Below, one piece after another: positions 47,298-57,033 of a stretch of DNA of 64,000 bases. The notes under the pieces were generated by a model. That model made no database searches. It worked only from the letters and a program-made list of their open reading frames with translations, and was not told the DNA's origin. Position 1 is the first letter of the stretch. Each line of letters begins with the position of its first letter. The translations under genes were made by a program, and so were the position numbers. The stretch spans positions 1,178,001 to 1,242,000 of the forward strand of contig NZ_CP020469.1 in the NCBI RefSeq assembly GCF_003031405.1, written 5' to 3'. Source of the DNA: Halomonas sp. 'Soap Lake #6' (GTDB lineage Bacteria; Pseudomonadota; Gammaproteobacteria; Pseudomonadales; Halomonadaceae).

Positions 47298-48064
47298 TGA
47301 AAAAGCAACTGTTCGCACTGCTATTCGCGCTGGTGCCTTTTATGGCTATCGCGGCGCCAGGGCCAGACGTGCCTCATTCAATGACGCCTGACTTGCAGGA
47401 TAAAGAGTCACTACAGCGTGGTATGCAGCTGTACGTGAACTACTGCATGGGTTGTCACTCTCTTGAGCATCAACGCTTTGCACGGGCGGCTGCAGACTTC
47501 GATATTCCCCAAGATTTGGTCGAAGAGAATTTAATCTTTTCTTCCTCCCTTGCGTATAACGACTTGATGCAGATTTCCATGCAGCGTGAAGACGGTGACA
47601 ACTGGTTTGGTGCCGCTGCGCCTGACCTCTCTCTGCATGGTCGCCTACGTGGTACGGATTGGATTTACTCCTACCTGTTGGGTTTCTATCGTGACCCCAG
47701 TCGTCCTACTGGTGTAAACAACACTGTGTATGAACTGGTGGCGATGCCAAATGTGCTGGAGCCGCTGCAGGGTGTGCAGGAAATGGTTTGTTCTGAAACA
47801 GATCAGCCTGTACGTGGTCAATCCCCAGACCCGCTATCAGGTAAATATCAGTCCTGCGACGTGCTGCAGGTAACCCAACCTGGTTCTATGGAGCCTGCTG
47901 AGTTTGAGGAAGCGGTTTATGATTTAACCAACTTCCTGGCTTATGTTGGTGAGCCTTCTAAGCTGCAGGCTCAAGCATTGGCGCCTAAGGTTCTGATTTT
48001 TATCTTTATTTTTGGTGTTATTGCCTACTTGTTGAAGCGTGAATACTGGCGGGATATTCACTAA
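47297..48064 (+). CDS. petC: Ubiquinol-cytochrome c reductase, cytochrome c1 subunit
   Basis: The 255-residue protein has a signal peptide (about 1-20), a haem-binding CMGCHS motif at about residues 52-57 and a C-terminal membrane anchor (PKVLIFIFIFGVIAYLLKREY). The probable axial Met lies in the region around YELVAMPNVLEPL. It receives electrons from the Rieske protein. It overlaps petB by one base and is followed by a terminator. Confidence 0.96.
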   Translation: MKKQLFALLFALVPFMAIAAPGPDVPHSMTPDLQDKESLQRGMQLYVNYCMGCHSLEHQRFARAAADFDIPQDLVEENLIFSSSLAYNDLMQISMQREDGDNWFGAAAPDLSLHGRLRGTDWIYSYLLGFYRDPSRPTGVNNTVYELVAMPNVLEPLQGVQEMVCSETDQPVRGQSPDPLSGKYQSCDVLQVTQPGSMEPAEFEEAVYDLTNFLAYVGEPSKLQAQALAPKVLIFIFIFGVIAYLLKREYWRDIH

Positions 48065-48088
48065 TCAATAGTTGTTGATTGGCAAGTT

Positions 48089-48117
48089 AGGCGCACGGTG
48101 AAAGCCGTGCGCCTTTT
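48089..48117 (+). terminator. Intrinsic terminator after petABC
   Basis: AGGCGCACGG (48089-48098) and CCGTGCGCCT (48105-48114) pair perfectly, followed by TTTT. Confidence 0.9.
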
Positions 48118-48214
48118 GTGTGTCTGTTCAATTGTTGTGCGAAGCAGGCTGCCTTCCCATAAGGTGGTGCTGGCGTGTTATTATTGGAAATTGTTTTGAT
48201 GCGAGGATGCTTTC

Positions 48215-48841
48215 ATGGGTGTTGTGGCCAAGCGGTCGTCAATGATCTTTTACTCAGGTGGTGATGATCATTTCAGTCATCGTGTGCGCATTGTTCTGGC
48301 TGAGAAGGGGGTGGCTGTCGATATTGTTGAAGTTGTCGACGAGCAGCCTCCAGAAGAGTTAGCAGACCTCAACCCGTACAACAGTGTGCCCACACTGTTA
48401 GACCGTGATTTAGTACTCTATGAGTCAAAAGTCATGATGGAGTACTTGGATGAGCGCTTCCCGCATCCACCACTGCTGCCTGTTTATCCCGTGGCACGTG
48501 CTCAAAGCCGCCTCTGGATGCATCGTATAGAGCGGGAATGGTGCCCAATGCTTGAGCAGGTCCGCAGTGGTGGGAAAAAAGAGGCTGACAAAGCGCGTAA
48601 AGAGCTGCGCGAAAGCTTAATTGGTATCTCGCCGATTTTTGAAGATATGCCTTACTTCATGAGCGAAGAGTTTACCCTGGTAGATTGCTGCTTAGCGCCT
48701 ATTTTGTGGAGGTTGCCTGAGTTAAATATCGAGCTGCCTGAAAAGCAGGTAAAGCCGCTTTTAAGCTATATGTCGCGGGTATTCGAGCGTGAGGCGTTTA
48801 AGGCATCTTTAAGTGAGCGTGAAAAAGAGATGCGCGCTTGA
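48215..48841 (+). CDS. sspA: Stringent starvation protein A
   Basis: The 208-residue GST-fold protein has the N-terminal thioredoxin-like part [23 protein letters not shown] and an all-helical C-terminal half. SspA binds RNA polymerase and helps acid and starvation responses; it lacks GST activity. The conserved surface segment [18 protein letters not shown] is present. It lies after the bc1 operon and is followed by sspB, an order conserved in pseudomonads. Confidence 0.96.
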   Translation: MGVVAKRSSMIFYSGGDDHFSHRVRIVLAEKGVAVDIVEVVDEQPPEELADLNPYNSVPTLLDRDLVLYESKVMMEYLDERFPHPPLLPVYPVARAQSRLWMHRIEREWCPMLEQVRSGGKKEADKARKELRESLIGISPIFEDMPYFMSEEFTLVDCCLAPILWRLPELNIELPEKQVKPLLSYMSRVFEREAFKASLSEREKEMRA

Positions 48842-48849
48842 ATTCATAT

Positions 48850-48877
48850 GGTCCCTTCACTTTACTAGTGAGGGACC
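48850..48877 (+). promoter_or_regulatory. Hairpin between sspA and sspB
   Basis: GGTCCCT-T-CACT pairs with AGTGAGGGACC over 11 bp with one bulged T and a short loop. It sits between the sspA stop and the sspB ribosome site. No T-run follows, so it may slow or process rather than stop transcription. Confidence 0.5.
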
Positions 48878-48902
48878 TTACTTGTTAGGAGGAGGGGGTC
48901 TT

Positions 48903-49406
48903 ATGAAGTCGAGTCGTCCCTATCTCGCCCGTGCCCTTTATGAGTGGCTGTTGGATAACGAGCTAACGCCTTACTTGGTTGTTGATGCAACGCAGCCAGG
49001 AGTGGAGATTCCGCGCCAGTTTGTCCAGAACGGCCAGATAGTACTGAATGTGGCCCCAACAGCTGTGCGTGATCTGTTTATGGAGAATCAGGCGATTGGC
49101 TTTAGCGCACGTTTTGGTGGGCAGCCAATGCAAGTGATGATTCCTACACCGGCATTGATCGCTATTTATGCGCGTGAAAACGGTGCCGGAATGGTATTCG
49201 GGCATGAGCCTGAGCTTGGTTCTGCAGGATTTGATGATGTAGAGCTTGATGACACAGAGCTTGACGAGAATGCTTCAGGGGGCGTGGCTGAGGCTTCCAA
49301 GCCTGAGCTCACTGTCGCTGAGCCTTCTGCTGCGCAAGAAGGTGATCACTCTGAATCAGATCAAAAGAAGCCAAAGAGAAAGCCAACGCTTCGTGTGGTG
49401 AAGTAA
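48903..49406 (+). CDS. sspB: ClpXP protease specificity-enhancing factor SspB
   Basis: The 167-residue protein starts SSRPYLARALYEWLLDNELTPYLVVDA and has the substrate-binding core to about residue 100, with the ARFGGQPMQVMIP segment. A long acidic linker follows and a basic C-terminal peptide (KPTLRVVK) that docks on ClpX. It delivers ssrA-tagged proteins to ClpXP. AGGAGGAGGGGG precedes the ATG at 48903. Confidence 0.95.
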   Translation: MKSSRPYLARALYEWLLDNELTPYLVVDATQPGVEIPRQFVQNGQIVLNVAPTAVRDLFMENQAIGFSARFGGQPMQVMIPTPALIAIYARENGAGMVFGHEPELGSAGFDDVELDDTELDENASGGVAEASKPELTVAEPSAAQEGDHSESDQKKPKRKPTLRVVK

Positions 49407-49430
49407 GCTTTTTGTTAGAAGCTTGGTGGC

Positions 49431-49462
49431 AAAAGCCTCACACATCTGTGTGAGGCTTTTTT
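49431..49462. terminator. Two-way intrinsic terminator between sspB and dolP
   Basis: GCCTCACACA (49435-49444) and TGTGTGAGGC (49447-49456) pair perfectly. Six T's follow on the plus strand, and four A's precede, giving four T's on the minus strand. It serves the convergent sspB and dolP genes. Confidence 0.92.
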
Positions 49463-49481
49463 AATGCATATGCTGCTAGCA

Positions 49482-50054
49482 TCAGTCTATGTAGTCGAAT
49501 ACTTTTACAATGCGCTGGATTCCGCCAACCGCAGAGGCTGCATTAACAATCCGGTCTGCTTCTTCGCGAGTTACCATGCCCATTAAGTAAACGCTGGCAT
49601 TCTCAGTCGTTACTTTCAGCTTGGATGAATCGATACGGTCATTAGTCGCTAAATGGCTAATGACATTGGTGGTTATCCATGTATCGGTCAGGCGCTGGCT
49701 GGCAGGGAGGCGTGCAGCAATTGCCAGTTCGTTGTGGACTTCGTTTACGCCGCGTAGTGAGCTGGCAACATCTCCTGCTTTTGAGCGTAGCTCTTCGCTG
49801 GGTACTTGGCCTACTAGTAATAAGGCGCCATTGTAACTATGTGCGCGAATGCGTGCATCACCAAGCCGTGCATCGGCGCGGGCAAGAGCGCGCTCAGCTT
49901 CACGCTCGATAGTGGCGTCTACGGCTTCGACATCATTGCTGCGCTGGCCATAGTTTGAGGGATTTGATGCTGTGTTGTTAGCGCAGCCACTTAGCAATAC
50001 TGCGCTACATACAGCGGCAAGAATGAGTTTGCGAGAAGAGCAGCCCAAGGCCAT
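49482..50054 (-). CDS. dolP: BON-domain outer-membrane lipoprotein DolP (YraP)
   Basis: The 190-residue protein has a lipoprotein signal with lipobox LLSGC (Cys24) and two BON domains (about 45-115 and 120-190). In E. coli DolP binds anionic phospholipid at division sites, supports the BAM complex and is sigma-E dependent; no sigma-E box is visible in the short gap upstream here. AAGGAG precedes the ATG. It is last in the lpoA-yraN-diaA-dolP series. Confidence 0.93.
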   Translation of the reverse strand: MALGCSSRKLILAAVCSAVLLSGCANNTASNPSNYGQRSNDVEAVDATIEREAERALARADARLGDARIRAHSYNGALLLVGQVPSEELRSKAGDVASSLRGVNEVHNELAIAARLPASQRLTDTWITTNVISHLATNDRIDSSKLKVTTENASVYLMGMVTREEADRIVNAASAVGGIQRIVKVFDYID

Positions 50055-50109
50055 CGTGATGACTCCTTTAAATAGTAAAAGATAAGCTTTGAATAAACGC
50101 TAGAGCTGT

Positions 50110-50712
<603 letters not shown>

Positions 50713-50725
50713 CTAGTCAAAAGAG

Positions 50726-51097
50726 TCAATACGCATCGAAGGCTGCTTTTTCCCACTCAAATACGAGTGAGGGTGGCGTGCCTGTGATCGCTAGAATATC
50801 AAAGCGGCAGGGGCTGGAGATAGCATGCCGGGCTATGTATAGTTTGGCTGCGCGGATTAGGCGATACTGTTTTTGTGCAGTGACTGTTTCCAGTGGATGA
50901 CCATAGCGTGTTGTGGTGCGATGTTTGACCTCTACAAAGACCAAAATATCCTGATCAAGCATAACAAGGTCTAGTTCGCCCCCTTTAACATGATGGTTGC
51001 TGGTTACCAGTCTCAAGCCCTGCTGCTGCAGCCATTGAGCAGCAAGCTGCTCAATGGCTGCGCCGCGATGTCTGGCAGTTCGGGCGTTATTGGTCAT
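50726..51097 (-). CDS. yraN: YraN family nuclease-like protein (UPF0102)
   Basis: The 123-residue protein has the PD-(D/E)XK-like pattern GGELDLVMLDQDILVFVEVKHR, preceded by RGAAIEQLAAQWLQQQGL. The family role is not established, though the fold suggests DNA processing. The ATG at 51097 overlaps the end of lpoA by 11 bases; a TTG two codons upstream is also possible. Confidence 0.92.
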   Translation of the reverse strand: MTNNARTARHRGAAIEQLAAQWLQQQGLRLVTSNHHVKGGELDLVMLDQDILVFVEVKHRTTTRYGHPLETVTAQKQYRLIRAAKLYIARHAISSPCRFDILAITGTPPSLVFEWEKAAFDAY

Positions 51098-52592
51098 TTC
51101 CAAACAAGCCAGGAATCAGAATTGGTGATGGTGTGCCGTTCTGAAATCTCGCCCAAGGCAGTTCGCGATATATGCGACCATCATTAGCGATGTATAGAGT
51201 GCCAGTGCTGCCGCTCATGCCTTCCAGGGTGGAAAGGTCGGACATGCGCGTGGCAATCTCAAGGGCGTCTACTCCCATTGCCATTAACCGAAACATGGAG
51301 GCGTCTGACTCATCGCGAAGGCGCTGGTAGGTGCCATAAAAGGGTAGAACTTCCTCGCCGCCTACTGCTGCATCAGGAATTTGCCAAGGAATATCCATAA
51401 ACATTACATCATTAAGATCTTGATCTAGGCGTATTTGGCGACGCCCTTCATGTAGGTGTGATGTGGCGTAAACTGGCAAGTTTGGTGCGTAGTAATAATC
51501 CATTGTGGGTGGGACTTGGCGTGCATAGTCGGGGAGTGCTAAAAGAAAGAGGGCGTCAATGTTGCCAAGGCGCGCGCGCTCACCACTTACATTGAGTGCG
51601 GTTTGTACGGCATTCGATACCGAACTGCTTGGGTTGTAGCGTACTGCGTTGGTTACCTCGCCCCCTTGGCGCTGGAACTCATTCCAGAAGGCCTCGCCTA
51701 CGCGGCGGCCCCAGTCGTTATCGGGCACCATGACAGCCATTTGACGGTGACCATCCTGGTGGGCGCGGCGAGCTGCTTGGCGAGCTTCATCTTCTGCTGA
51801 TAAACCGTATTGAAGTAGTCGAGAGGCTCGGCTGCGTTCGCTGTTGCCATAATTAAGCGCTAACGTAGGCAGTGGTACGCTGTCTCGCTGTTCTAATTCG
51901 GTGACTTGGCTTTTATCAAGTGGCCCTATCATCAGCTGTGCATTCATCTGCTCGGCACGGCTATACATTTCATCGAGTGAGTATTGCGATGCATTTAAAA
52001 AGCTGAGCTGTACGTTGCCGCCACGAACTTCATTATGGCTACGCATGGCCGAGGCAATAGTGTTGGCTACGCTGCTCAATGGGCCTGACTCCGGGAGGGC
52101 GACAGCAATACGCTGAATGTTGACGCCTTCAAGCTCGGGTATTGCAACCATCCCTTCTCCTGGCTGATCCAGAGCTTCTCTTGCCCATTGGCGGCGTTCA
52201 GCAAGCGTTTCCCGTTGGTTGGCTTGCATCGGTAGTTCATCGTCAAGTACTTGGGTTGCACGTAGAGCAGCGCGGGGGTTGTTGAGGGCGCGGGCAAGTT
52301 CAGAGTAAAGCATTGCCCAGCGCACACGATCAGTTTCGGAGAGCAAGCCTTCGTCAATTGAGTCAGCTGCTTCAAAAGCGTTTTCACGCTGCCCTTGCTG
52401 GGCAAGAATGTTAGCCGCCTCTAATCTCGTCTTTGCCGCTTGCTCAGGGGCCTGTTGTTCAGCTTGGCTTAGCAAGCGGTTGGCATCCTGGTCTGGCACG
52501 CGGTCAACCACGCTTGGGGGTTGCATGGCGCACCCTGTGACGAGAAGTGCCACGAAGGCAGTGGCAAGTAAACCACGTAGTGACTGTTTCAT
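51087..52592 (-). CDS. lpoA: Penicillin-binding protein activator LpoA
   Basis: The 501-residue outer-membrane lipoprotein has a lipobox LVTGC, a helical TPR-like N-terminal part (about 30-230) and a C-terminal periplasmic-binding-protein fold (IQRIAVALPESGPLSSVANTI onward). It stimulates PBP1a through its docking domain. AAGGAAGG precedes the ATG at 52592; the longer frame to 52670 runs into the rsmI leader. It is divergent from rsmI. Confidence 0.93.
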   Translation of the reverse strand: MKQSLRGLLATAFVALLVTGCAMQPPSVVDRVPDQDANRLLSQAEQQAPEQAAKTRLEAANILAQQGQRENAFEAADSIDEGLLSETDRVRWAMLYSELARALNNPRAALRATQVLDDELPMQANQRETLAERRQWAREALDQPGEGMVAIPELEGVNIQRIAVALPESGPLSSVANTIASAMRSHNEVRGGNVQLSFLNASQYSLDEMYSRAEQMNAQLMIGPLDKSQVTELEQRDSVPLPTLALNYGNSERSRASRLLQYGLSAEDEARQAARRAHQDGHRQMAVMVPDNDWGRRVGEAFWNEFQRQGGEVTNAVRYNPSSSVSNAVQTALNVSGERARLGNIDALFLLALPDYARQVPPTMDYYYAPNLPVYATSHLHEGRRQIRLDQDLNDVMFMDIPWQIPDAAVGGEEVLPFYGTYQRLRDESDASMFRLMAMGVDALEIATRMSDLSTLEGMSGSTGTLYIANDGRIYRELPWARFQNGTPSPILIPGLFGNDQ

Positions 52593-52705
52593 GTATCCTT
52601 CCTTAGTTTCCATTTGCGCTGCCGCTGCTTGGCGAGCAGATAAATGAGTCGTTGCAACAGCATAACGCACTGGCAGGGCAAGCCATTAACAAATCGGGAG
52701 TCACA

Positions 52706-53563
52706 ATGACACACCAACATCCGGGTACATTGTACGTGGTTGCTACCCCAATTGGGAATTTGGAAGACTTAACGCCACGTGCTGCCCGGGTTTTAGCGCA
52801 GGTATCGCGGATTGCTGCTGAGGATACGCGCCACAGTGGTCGCTTATTGGCCCACCTGGGGATTAATAAGCCGATGCTTTCGCTGCATGATCATAATGAG
52901 GCGCGCCGTGTAGATACGCTGGACGCTTATCTTGAGGCGGGCGAAGATCTGGCCTTGATTAGCGATGCAGGCACGCCGCTAATCAGTGACCCAGGTTTTG
53001 TATTGGTCAGAGAGCTGCGTGCAAGGGGGCGTAAAATAGTGCCCTTGCCTGGTGCTTGTGCGCTGGTTACCGCGCTCTCTGGCGCTGGGTTGCCAACAGA
53101 CCGATTTACCTTTGGCGGCTTTTTGCCTGCAAAACCTGGTGCGCGCCGCCAAGCGTTGGAGCAGTGGGAGGCACGTGAAGAAACGCTAGTGTTCTACGAG
53201 TCCCCCCACCGTATTCTGCATACTCTGGAGGCATTACGTGAACAAATGCCAACGAGAAATGTAGTGCTGGCACGGGAGTTAACCAAGACATTCGAGACAT
53301 TCCTGCATGGCTCTCCGGATGAATTAATCAACTGTTTGACCAATGATGTGAATCAGGCGCGGGGAGAGTTTGTGGTGATTATCTCCGGTGCGCCTGCTGT
53401 TGTGCAGGAAGATCATCAGTCTATTCATGCAGACGAATTATTGAAATCCTTGCTGGCAGAAGGTGTGGGTGTCAAGCAAGGAGCGGCTGTTGCAGCCAGA
53501 ATGTTAGGTGGAAGAAAGCAGGAATGGTATGCAAGATTGCAAGCAATTAAAGGTGAGCATTGA
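52706..53563 (+). CDS. rsmI: 16S rRNA (cytidine-1402 2'-O)-methyltransferase RsmI
   Basis: The 285-residue protein has a tetrapyrrole-methylase fold, with TLYVVATPIGNLEDLTPRA at the N-terminus, IAAEDTRHSGRLL, and the SDAGTPLISDPG and PGACALVTALSGAGLP segments that bind S-adenosylmethionine. It modifies C1402 of 16S rRNA. GGGAG precedes the ATG at 52706. The promoter of rnpB overlaps its TGA. Confidence 0.96.
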   Translation: MTHQHPGTLYVVATPIGNLEDLTPRAARVLAQVSRIAAEDTRHSGRLLAHLGINKPMLSLHDHNEARRVDTLDAYLEAGEDLALISDAGTPLISDPGFVLVRELRARGRKIVPLPGACALVTALSGAGLPTDRFTFGGFLPAKPGARRQALEQWEAREETLVFYESPHRILHTLEALREQMPTRNVVLARELTKTFETFLHGSPDELINCLTNDVNQARGEFVVIISGAPAVVQEDHQSIHADELLKSLLAEGVGVKQGAAVAARMLGGRKQEWYARLQAIKGEH

Positions 53564-53588
53564 GGCAAACGCAGGGCGCTGGTATGCT
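53560..53588 (+). promoter_or_regulatory. Sigma-70 promoter of rnpB
   Basis: TTGAGG (53560-53565) and TATGCT (53583-53588) are separated by 17 bp and placed eight bases before the predicted RNA 5' end. The -35 overlaps the rsmI stop codon. Confidence 0.7.
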
Positions 53589-53595
53589 TGCCGCC

Positions 53596-53955
<360 letters not shown>

Positions 53956-53964
53956 TTTCAATGA

Positions 53965-53994
53965 AGGGTGTGCTCAGCACACCCTCCCAAATTT
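53965..53994 (+). terminator. Terminator-like hairpin after rnpB
   Basis: AGGGTGTGC (53965-53973) and GCACACCCT (53977-53985) pair perfectly, followed after five bases by TTTT. It stands 15 bases before the rsmH ATG, so rsmH may depend on read-through or on a promoter inside rnpB. Confidence 0.65.
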
Positions 53995-54008
53995 TGTGTG
54001 AGAGTAAA

Positions 54009-54965
54009 ATGCCTTCTGCTGACGCTGACCAGGTCGCTTCCCACTATCGCCATACCAGCGTTTTATTGGAGGGGGCGGTAGATGCGCTAGTGCATGATCC
54101 CGATGGTACTTACCTGGATGGTACTTTCGGCCGTGGAGGGCACTCCCGACTTATCCTTTCGCGTTTAGGTGAGCAAGGCCGCTTGATGGCCATGGACCGA
54201 GACCCTCAAGCCATCGCTGCAGCAGCTGAGATTGAGGATGCGCGCTTTCAAATCACCCAGCGTGAGTTTGCACATTTAGCCGAGTATGCCAAGGAGCATG
54301 GGCTTTATGGCAAACTTTCAGGTGTGCTGTTGGATATTGGAGTGTCGTCTCCCCAGTTGGATGATCCTGAGCGTGGCTTTAGTTTTATGCGTAACGGGCC
54401 TCTGGATATGCGCATGGACCCTACGCAGGGTGAGAGTGCAGCTGATTTTTTAGCGCGTGCGCGTGAGGCAGATATTGCCAATGTGTTTAAAACATTTGGC
54501 GAGGAGCGCTATGCAAAGCGTTTGGCCCGGGCGGTTGTTACTCGGCGAGCTGACAAACCGTTTACCCACACCGTAGACTTGGCTGAAGTGCTTAAGGCGG
54601 CTCATCCAGCATGGGAGAAGGGGAGGCATCCAGCCACCAAGGCTTTCCAAGGGCTACGCATTTACCTTAATGGCGAATTAGAACAGCTTGATGCTGCTTT
54701 AGAGGCGGCTCTTGAAGCGCTAGCTCCAGGCGGGCATCTGGTAGTGATAAGCTTTCACTCCCTGGAGGATCGTCGCGTAAAGCGCTTTATCCGCCATCAT
54801 GTGCGGGGAGATACTCACTTGCCCCGTGGTGTTCCCATTCGAGATGATCAGTTAAATCGTCGTCTTGAAGCACTGGGTAAAGGAATGCGGCCAAGTGACG
54901 ACGAGGTGGATGTTAACCCTCGAGCACGTAGTGCTGTGATGCGAGCCGCCCGCAAACGAATGTGA
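54009..54965 (+). CDS. rsmH: 16S rRNA (cytosine-1402 N4)-methyltransferase RsmH
   Basis: The 318-residue enzyme methylates the same nucleotide (C1402) as RsmI. Motifs are [48 protein letters not shown] and [16 protein letters not shown]. The ATG at 54009 has no strong ribosome site (AGAG only). It opens the division cluster; no mraZ gene lies upstream, where rnpB is found instead. Confidence 0.96.
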   Translation: MPSADADQVASHYRHTSVLLEGAVDALVHDPDGTYLDGTFGRGGHSRLILSRLGEQGRLMAMDRDPQAIAAAAEIEDARFQITQREFAHLAEYAKEHGLYGKLSGVLLDIGVSSPQLDDPERGFSFMRNGPLDMRMDPTQGESAADFLARAREADIANVFKTFGEERYAKRLARAVVTRRADKPFTHTVDLAEVLKAAHPAWEKGRHPATKAFQGLRIYLNGELEQLDAALEAALEALAPGGHLVVISFHSLEDRRVKRFIRHHVRGDTHLPRGVPIRDDQLNRRLEALGKGMRPSDDEVDVNPRARSAVMRAARKRM

Positions 54966-55315
54966 TCACGGATGCAACCATGAGTATGGATCGGATTGAA
55001 CGTTGGGTCGCGATATTGCGTGCTGAGTGGCCGTTTAAGCTGCGTATACGTTTGTGGCCGTTAGTAATTAGCGTTTTATTCTTGCTCTGCATGGTGACGG
55101 GCCTAGCCGTTGTCACTACCACGCATATGACCAGAATGCAGTTTGCTCAGTTGCAGCAGCTAGAGCAGGAAAAAAATCAGCTGCAAACCGAGTGGGGGCA
55201 GCTGTTGCTTGAAGAGGGCGCTTGGTCAACCCCGGCGCGGATCGAACAAATTGCCACGGAACGGCTGGATATGCGTATTCCTGATGTGAATGATGTCGAG
55301 GTCATTCGGCCATGA
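54962..55315 (+). CDS. ftsL: Cell division protein FtsL
   Basis: This is a small bitopic protein: a short cytoplasmic part, one membrane helix (about residues 33-53) and a periplasmic leucine-zipper coiled coil ([19 protein letters not shown]), then [14 protein letters not shown]. It joins FtsB and FtsQ to activate FtsWI. The start is uncertain: GTG at 54962 overlaps the rsmH stop (GTGA), while ATG at 54980 or 54986 would remove six or eight residues. Confidence 0.9.
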   Translation: MITDATMSMDRIERWVAILRAEWPFKLRIRLWPLVISVLFLLCMVTGLAVVTTTHMTRMQFAQLQQLEQEKNQLQTEWGQLLLEEGAWSTPARIEQIATERLDMRIPDVNDVEVIRP

Positions 55316-57018
55316 GTCAGCAGCGACGGGGTGGAATGTCCCGGCAACTGCCAGTTGCGCCTCCGCTAGCAGGTGGGCGTTTTCTATTTATTTTGATTCT
55401 CGTGATCCTGGCGTCGAGTATTTTGATAGGGCGAATTACGCTCCTGCAAGTAATTGATCGCCCTTTTCTTCAGAGTCAGGGGGATGCGCGAACCCTGCGT
55501 CACGAAGCAATCCCTGCGCACCGGGGCATGATTACTGACCGTAATGGCGAGCCCTTGGCAATATCGACGCCTGTTGTCACTCTTTGGGCAAACCCCCAAG
55601 AGTTGCCCGATGATGGTATCCAGCGCTTTATGCTGGCCCAGGCGCTAGGCATGACGATTGATGACTTTGAGTCCCGGGTAGCACGCTTCAGCAGTCGGGA
55701 GTTTATGTATTTGCGCCGCCAGATGACACCAGAAGCGGCACAGCGCATTCTTGATTTGCGCACCCCAGGTGTTTATCCCCAGCGTGAGTACAAGCGCTAC
55801 TATCCCGCTGGTGAAGTAGCCGCCCAACTGTTGGGTGTGACGAATGTAGATGACGTTGGCCAAGAGGGTTTGGAGCTTGCGTACCAGCCCTATTTGGCGG
55901 GGCACCCAGGTCAGCGTCGAGTTATTAAAGACCGCCGTGGGCGGCTAGTGCGTGAGCTTGGGGTGATTCGTGATGCCCAGCCTGGTGGTGAATTAACACT
56001 CGCTATTGATCAGCGCATTCAATATATGGCGTATCGAGAGTTGCGGGCAGCAGTGGCTGAACATGAAGCTGATGGTGGCTCACTGGTGATGCTCGATGCA
56101 CGTACCGGCGAAGTATTGGCGATAGCCAATTTGCCCTCCTATAACCCTAATAATCGTGCTGGGTTAGATCCCCGTGGGTTGCGTAATCAAGCGTTGGTTG
56201 ATGTATTTGAACCAGGCTCAGTTATGAAACCTTTAGCAATGGCTGCGATTCTTGAAAGTGGGGTTGTTGATCGGGATGTCGTGGTAGATACCTCGCCAGG
56301 TTGGATGCGGGTCGACCAGTTCACTATTCGTGATTTTCGTAATTACGGCGCGCTTGATTTGGCTGGCATTCTGGAGAAGTCATCCAATATCGGGATGTCT
56401 CGGCTGGCACTACGGCTAAGCGATACCGCTATCTGGGAAAAATATAATCAGTTGGGGCTGGGGTATAGCCCGGGTACTGGCTTTCCCGGTGAGTCAGCGG
56501 GTAGTTTGCCAGCACCGGTACGCTGGTCGCGTAGTGAGCGAGCAGCGCTGTCATATGGCTACGGGCTTTCAGTATCTGCACTGCAGCTAGCCAGTGCTTA
56601 CACTGCTTTGGCTAACGGCGGTGAGCGCTTGCCTCCCTCTCTGTTAAGGCTGTCAGAGCCGCCTCAGGGAATTCCTGCGATCTCTCCAAGCGTGGCCAAT
56701 GATCTTTTAGATGTTTTGGAAACCTCCGTTGGGGCCTACTCAGGCGGTCGTCGTGCGCGCGTTGAGGGGTATCGCGTAGGGGGTAAGACTGGCACCGTGC
56801 GTAAAACTGGTCAGCAGGGTTATATGGCCGATGCTTACCGCAGTGTTTTTGCGGGTATAGCGCCGATTTCAGATCCGCGTATTGTTACTGTTGTCATGAT
56901 TGATCACCCCAAAGCAGGCCAGTTTTATGGTGGGGCAGTGGCTGCACCCGTGTTTTCAAGTGTGACAGGCAATGCGTTACGGTTGCTAGATGTGCCGCCG
57001 GACCATGGGGTCGATTAG
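55312..57018 (+). CDS. ftsI: Septal peptidoglycan transpeptidase FtsI (PBP3)
   Basis: The 568-residue class B penicillin-binding protein has one N-terminal membrane helix (about 23-43), a pedestal domain and a transpeptidase domain. Active-site motifs are SVMK (Ser in FEPGSVMKPLAMAA), SSN (EKSSNIGMSRLA) and KTG (VGGKTGTVRK). It cross-links septal wall together with FtsW. It overlaps ftsL as ATGA. Confidence 0.97.
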   Translation: MSQQRRGGMSRQLPVAPPLAGGRFLFILILVILASSILIGRITLLQVIDRPFLQSQGDARTLRHEAIPAHRGMITDRNGEPLAISTPVVTLWANPQELPDDGIQRFMLAQALGMTIDDFESRVARFSSREFMYLRRQMTPEAAQRILDLRTPGVYPQREYKRYYPAGEVAAQLLGVTNVDDVGQEGLELAYQPYLAGHPGQRRVIKDRRGRLVRELGVIRDAQPGGELTLAIDQRIQYMAYRELRAAVAEHEADGGSLVMLDARTGEVLAIANLPSYNPNNRAGLDPRGLRNQALVDVFEPGSVMKPLAMAAILESGVVDRDVVVDTSPGWMRVDQFTIRDFRNYGALDLAGILEKSSNIGMSRLALRLSDTAIWEKYNQLGLGYSPGTGFPGESAGSLPAPVRWSRSERAALSYGYGLSVSALQLASAYTALANGGERLPPSLLRLSEPPQGIPAISPSVANDLLDVLETSVGAYSGGRRARVEGYRVGGKTGTVRKTGQQGYMADAYRSVFAGIAPISDPRIVTVVMIDHPKAGQFYGGAVAAPVFSSVTGNALRLLDVPPDHGVD

Positions 57019-57033
57019 CGTGAAGGAGATTGC

